Below, one piece after another: positions 61,932 through 64,000 of a stretch of 64,000 bases of DNA. A program made the position numbers and the translations under genes. Below the pieces are notes generated by a model, which did not search any database, was not told where the DNA came from, and saw only the letters and a list, made by a program, of their open reading frames with translations. The first letter of the stretch is position 1; every line of letters starts with the position of its first letter. Origin of the DNA: Gammaproteobacteria bacterium 45_16_T64 (GTDB lineage Bacteria; Pseudomonadota; Gammaproteobacteria; Pseudomonadales; Ketobacteraceae); contig MABD01000011.1 of the NCBI GenBank assembly GCA_002162955.1, positions 1 through 64,000 on the forward strand. The letters are read 5' to 3'.

Positions 61932-64000
61932 ATGTCCGTAGTTGAGCTGTTGTCCTCTCTTGCAAAGAAAGATATTCGTCTTTGGTTAGATGGTGAAAAC
62001 CTGCGTTTTAGTGCACCTGAGGGTGCGTTTACTCCAGAAATCAAAAATCAAATTGTGTCGAACAAACCGGCCATTATGGAGTTTCTGAAACAGGCCCAGA
62101 AGGCGACGGCGGAAACGATTCCCTGTGTAAGTCGGGATAAGCCTTTACGGGCATCCTACGGCCAGCAGCGGTTATGGTTACTCGACCAGCTGAACCCAGG
62201 CGATGTGACTTATAACATGCCCACAGCGCTTCGAATTAAGGGTTTTATTGACCCAAATATTTTGGACCAGGCCTTTCAAGCGATTGTTGCACGACATGAG
62301 GTATTGCGGACCCACTTTGAAGAGAAGGATGGTGAACCATACCAGGTTATTCGTTCGGATAATGCCTGGACACTCGATCGGTTGGATGTGTCTGATCTTG
62401 AGTCTCAAGATAAAGAAACACAAATACAGCACTGTGTAAATGAAGATGCACTGACATCGTTTGATTTAAGCGCGGGACCTCTATTTCGAGGTAAACTTAT
62501 CACCGTTAATACCCCTGAATCGGGCGAACCAGAATTCGTGTTAATTGCTTGCATGCACCACATCATTTCGGATGGTTGGTCGATGGAAGTTTTGGTCAAA
62601 GAGATGATGGCTTTCTATATGGCGAAAGCGGCTAATAGCCCGTCAGTATTGCCAGAGCTACCGATTCAATATGCAGATTATTCTGAATGGCAGAGGGGGT
62701 ATGTGGAAAGCGATGAACAAAAAGCCCACCTTGATTATTGGATAGGCGCTTTAGAAGGTGCACCGTCCGTCCTTAAACTACCCTCGGATAAACCTCGCTC
62801 AGAATTGGTAAGTAACCGAGGAGCAGTGCATAAATTTGATATGCCTGCAGCGCTGTTTGTCCAGGTAGAATCGTTTTGTGATAAGAACAAGCTAACACCC
62901 TACATGGTAACGTTAGGGGCGTGGCAATTATTGTTGTCTCGCTTTGTGGGTTCCAATGATGTTGTTGTCGGTGCACCTGTTGCTGGGCGTGATAGAGGGG
63001 AGACGCAAGACCTTATTGGTTTTTTCGTGAACCTGTTAATGTTACGTCTTAAGATAGATAACACTGAGACCAGTGAACAATTTTTTCAGCGCGTAAAAAC
63101 CATGGTGTTGGATGGGTTTAGTCATCAGGACTTACCTATCGATATGCTAATGGAAGCAATGTCGATTGAGCGTCAACCGGGGTATTCCCCACTTGCACAA
63201 GCTGCATTTCAACTGATTAATGTGCAGAGTGATGCTGAGTCTACATCGTTAGGTATGGGCCCACTAGAGGTGTCGGAGATACCATCGGCGAGCGCATCGG
63301 CGAGAATGGAGATGGTATTAGGTGTTGCCCGTTTAGATGCTAGTTACAGCGGTAGTTTGGAATATAATACCGACCTCTTTAGTGAGTCGACCATTGCAAC
63401 GTTGGTAAATCAATATCAGCACCTACTATTAGCACTGACTTCTGATAAGCAATTAACCATAGAGTCGATTCAGCTATTTAGCGATGATGAGTTATTATCT
63501 TCTTTAGGTGTTGATGCAGAAACTCACAGCTTGCTTCCATTGAATACTTATCAGCGGGATTTCTATCTGGCGTATAAAGTTAATCCCGATAGTTTTGAGA
63601 ATTCCTATGGGATCTCTGTGGATATCGAAATGCCGCTGGATGAAGCTACGTTAGCTGAGGCCGTTAAGTGGGTTGCGAAACAACATAGTCTTTTGTTGAG
63701 TTCTTTGATAGAGAGTCACTTACCTGGTACTGATGACGCGTACCTGGTTGTCGAACACAACCGCTCTATTTCACTAAATAGGGTAGAAGTAGAAGGTGAT
63801 TTGGCGAGCAATGCCGATTTGTTGATGCATAAACCTATTGACCTACTGCAAGATTCGTTAATTCGCGCGTATTTACTTTTAAATGCGACTGGTCAGCAAA
63901 AGTTGGTGTTGTGTTATCACCACTTGTTGGTGGATGGGGCATCCGCTTTTTTGCATATGGATGCCATTCTTGACTGTTATGAAACACTAAGAAATGGCGG
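61932..64000 (+). CDS. NRPS D, 5' part: docking-C-C*-... (runs off the window)
   Basis: An open frame from ATG 61932 (AAAAGGG five bases upstream) continues without a stop to the right edge, giving 689 complete codons. Residues 1-55 are a TubC-type docking domain (ELLSSLAKKDIRLWLDGENL, APEGAF) like that of NRPS C. A C domain spans about 70-510 (GQQRLWLLDQLNPG, H209 HHIISDG, GFFVNLL). Residues from about 525 begin another C* domain (PLNTYQRDFYLAY) with HHLLVDG from H663, positioned like the C* domains in NRPS C (H668). The A domain should lie beyond the edge. It would be the third consecutive C-C* module. The upstream partner should be NRPS C. Confidence 0.93.
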   Translation, partial: MSVVELLSSLAKKDIRLWLDGENLRFSAPEGAFTPEIKNQIVSNKPAIMEFLKQAQKATAETIPCVSRDKPLRASYGQQRLWLLDQLNPGDVTYNMPTALRIKGFIDPNILDQAFQAIVARHEVLRTHFEEKDGEPYQVIRSDNAWTLDRLDVSDLESQDKETQIQHCVNEDALTSFDLSAGPLFRGKLITVNTPESGEPEFVLIACMHHIISDGWSMEVLVKEMMAFYMAKAANSPSVLPELPIQYADYSEWQRGYVESDEQKAHLDYWIGALEGAPSVLKLPSDKPRSELVSNRGAVHKFDMPAALFVQVESFCDKNKLTPYMVTLGAWQLLLSRFVGSNDVVVGAPVAGRDRGETQDLIGFFVNLLMLRLKIDNTETSEQFFQRVKTMVLDGFSHQDLPIDMLMEAMSIERQPGYSPLAQAAFQLINVQSDAESTSLGMGPLEVSEIPSASASARMEMVLGVARLDASYSGSLEYNTDLFSESTIATLVNQYQHLLLALTSDKQLTIESIQLFSDDELLSSLGVDAETHSLLPLNTYQRDFYLAYKVNPDSFENSYGISVDIEMPLDEATLAEAVKWVAKQHSLLLSSLIESHLPGTDDAYLVVEHNRSISLNRVEVEGDLASNADLLMHKPIDLLQDSLIRAYLLLNATGQQKLVLCYHHLLVDGASAFLHMDAILDCYETLRNG

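Noticed and set aside
28706-64000. Siderophore cluster hypothesis, suggested by interface-like C* domains and FAAL start
   Set aside because: No Asp/His beta-hydroxylase, hydroxyornithine genes, TonB receptor or iron-regulated promoter are visible; it cannot be supported in this window.
1-64000. CRISPR arrays, insertion sequences, integrases, rRNA and tRNA genes
   Set aside because: None was seen: no regularly spaced repeats, no transposase or integrase reading frames, and no RNA gene signatures other than the cobalamin riboswitch.

Overview
The window looks like a chromosomal segment of a marine-type gammaproteobacterium. This is inferred from moderate GC, a FadL porin, TolC, a YjjV-type TatD hydrolase, CbtAB, a ttcA remnant and a protein with a GlyGly-CTERM-like tail; the genus cannot be fixed from sequence alone. 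The left 28 kb is a mosaic of single genes and short operons. The right 35 kb is one very large nonribosomal peptide synthetase (NRPS) cluster that runs off the right edge.

Left part. A C-terminal CDS stub (3-95) is followed by a hybrid 7TMR-DISM histidine kinase (378-3203, -). A TetR regulator (3583-4212, +) converges on a cytochrome P450 (4223-5629, -), which is divergent from an extended SDR epimerase (5826-6773, +). A 24-bp dyad element occurs once upstream of tetR and twice between P450 and SDR, so these three genes look like a small regulon. Next come a truncated ttcA fragment (6956-7129, -), two lipoprotein genes (one a CehA/McbA-type PHP metallohydrolase), a SpmA/SpmB-like membrane protein, an outer-membrane barrel, a small unknown, a UDG-family protein, a FemAB-like acyltransferase coupled to a TatD hydrolase, a PrpF-family isomerase, and an alpha/beta hydrolase - PHA-system-like - MaoC operon. 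These are followed by an S15/CocE-type hydrolase with a GlyGly-CTERM-like end, a FadL-type porin, a membrane acyltransferase-like protein, a small unknown, a cobalamin riboswitch-cbtB-cbtA unit, and a TolC-type outer-membrane protein.

NRPS cluster (28706 to the right edge, all +). NRPS A is FAAL-ACP-C-A-PCP-C-A-PCP. NRPS B is C-A-PCP-E-C-A-PCP-E-C-A-PCP. NRPS C is docking-C-C*-A-PCP-C-C*-A-PCP. A GT-C-like membrane protein follows, then the 5' part of NRPS D, docking-C-C*-(cut off). The FAAL start implies a lipopeptide. Hand-read adenylation codes suggest Ala/Gly-like, Thr, Val, Val/Ile-like and another aliphatic residue. The two complete C-C*-A-PCP modules share one unusual code that I do not recognise. 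The two E domains imply D-residues at positions 3 and 4.

The most unusual feature is the repeated insertion of an extra condensation-superfamily domain (C*) between the C and A domains in three consecutive modules. The second is a docking pattern: the proteins upstream of each TubC-type N-terminal docking domain end in an acidic tail closing with E-G-(T/F)-L. No thioesterase, MbtH-like protein, phosphopantetheinyl transferase or tailoring oxygenase is visible next to the NRPS genes, so the cluster is incomplete here.
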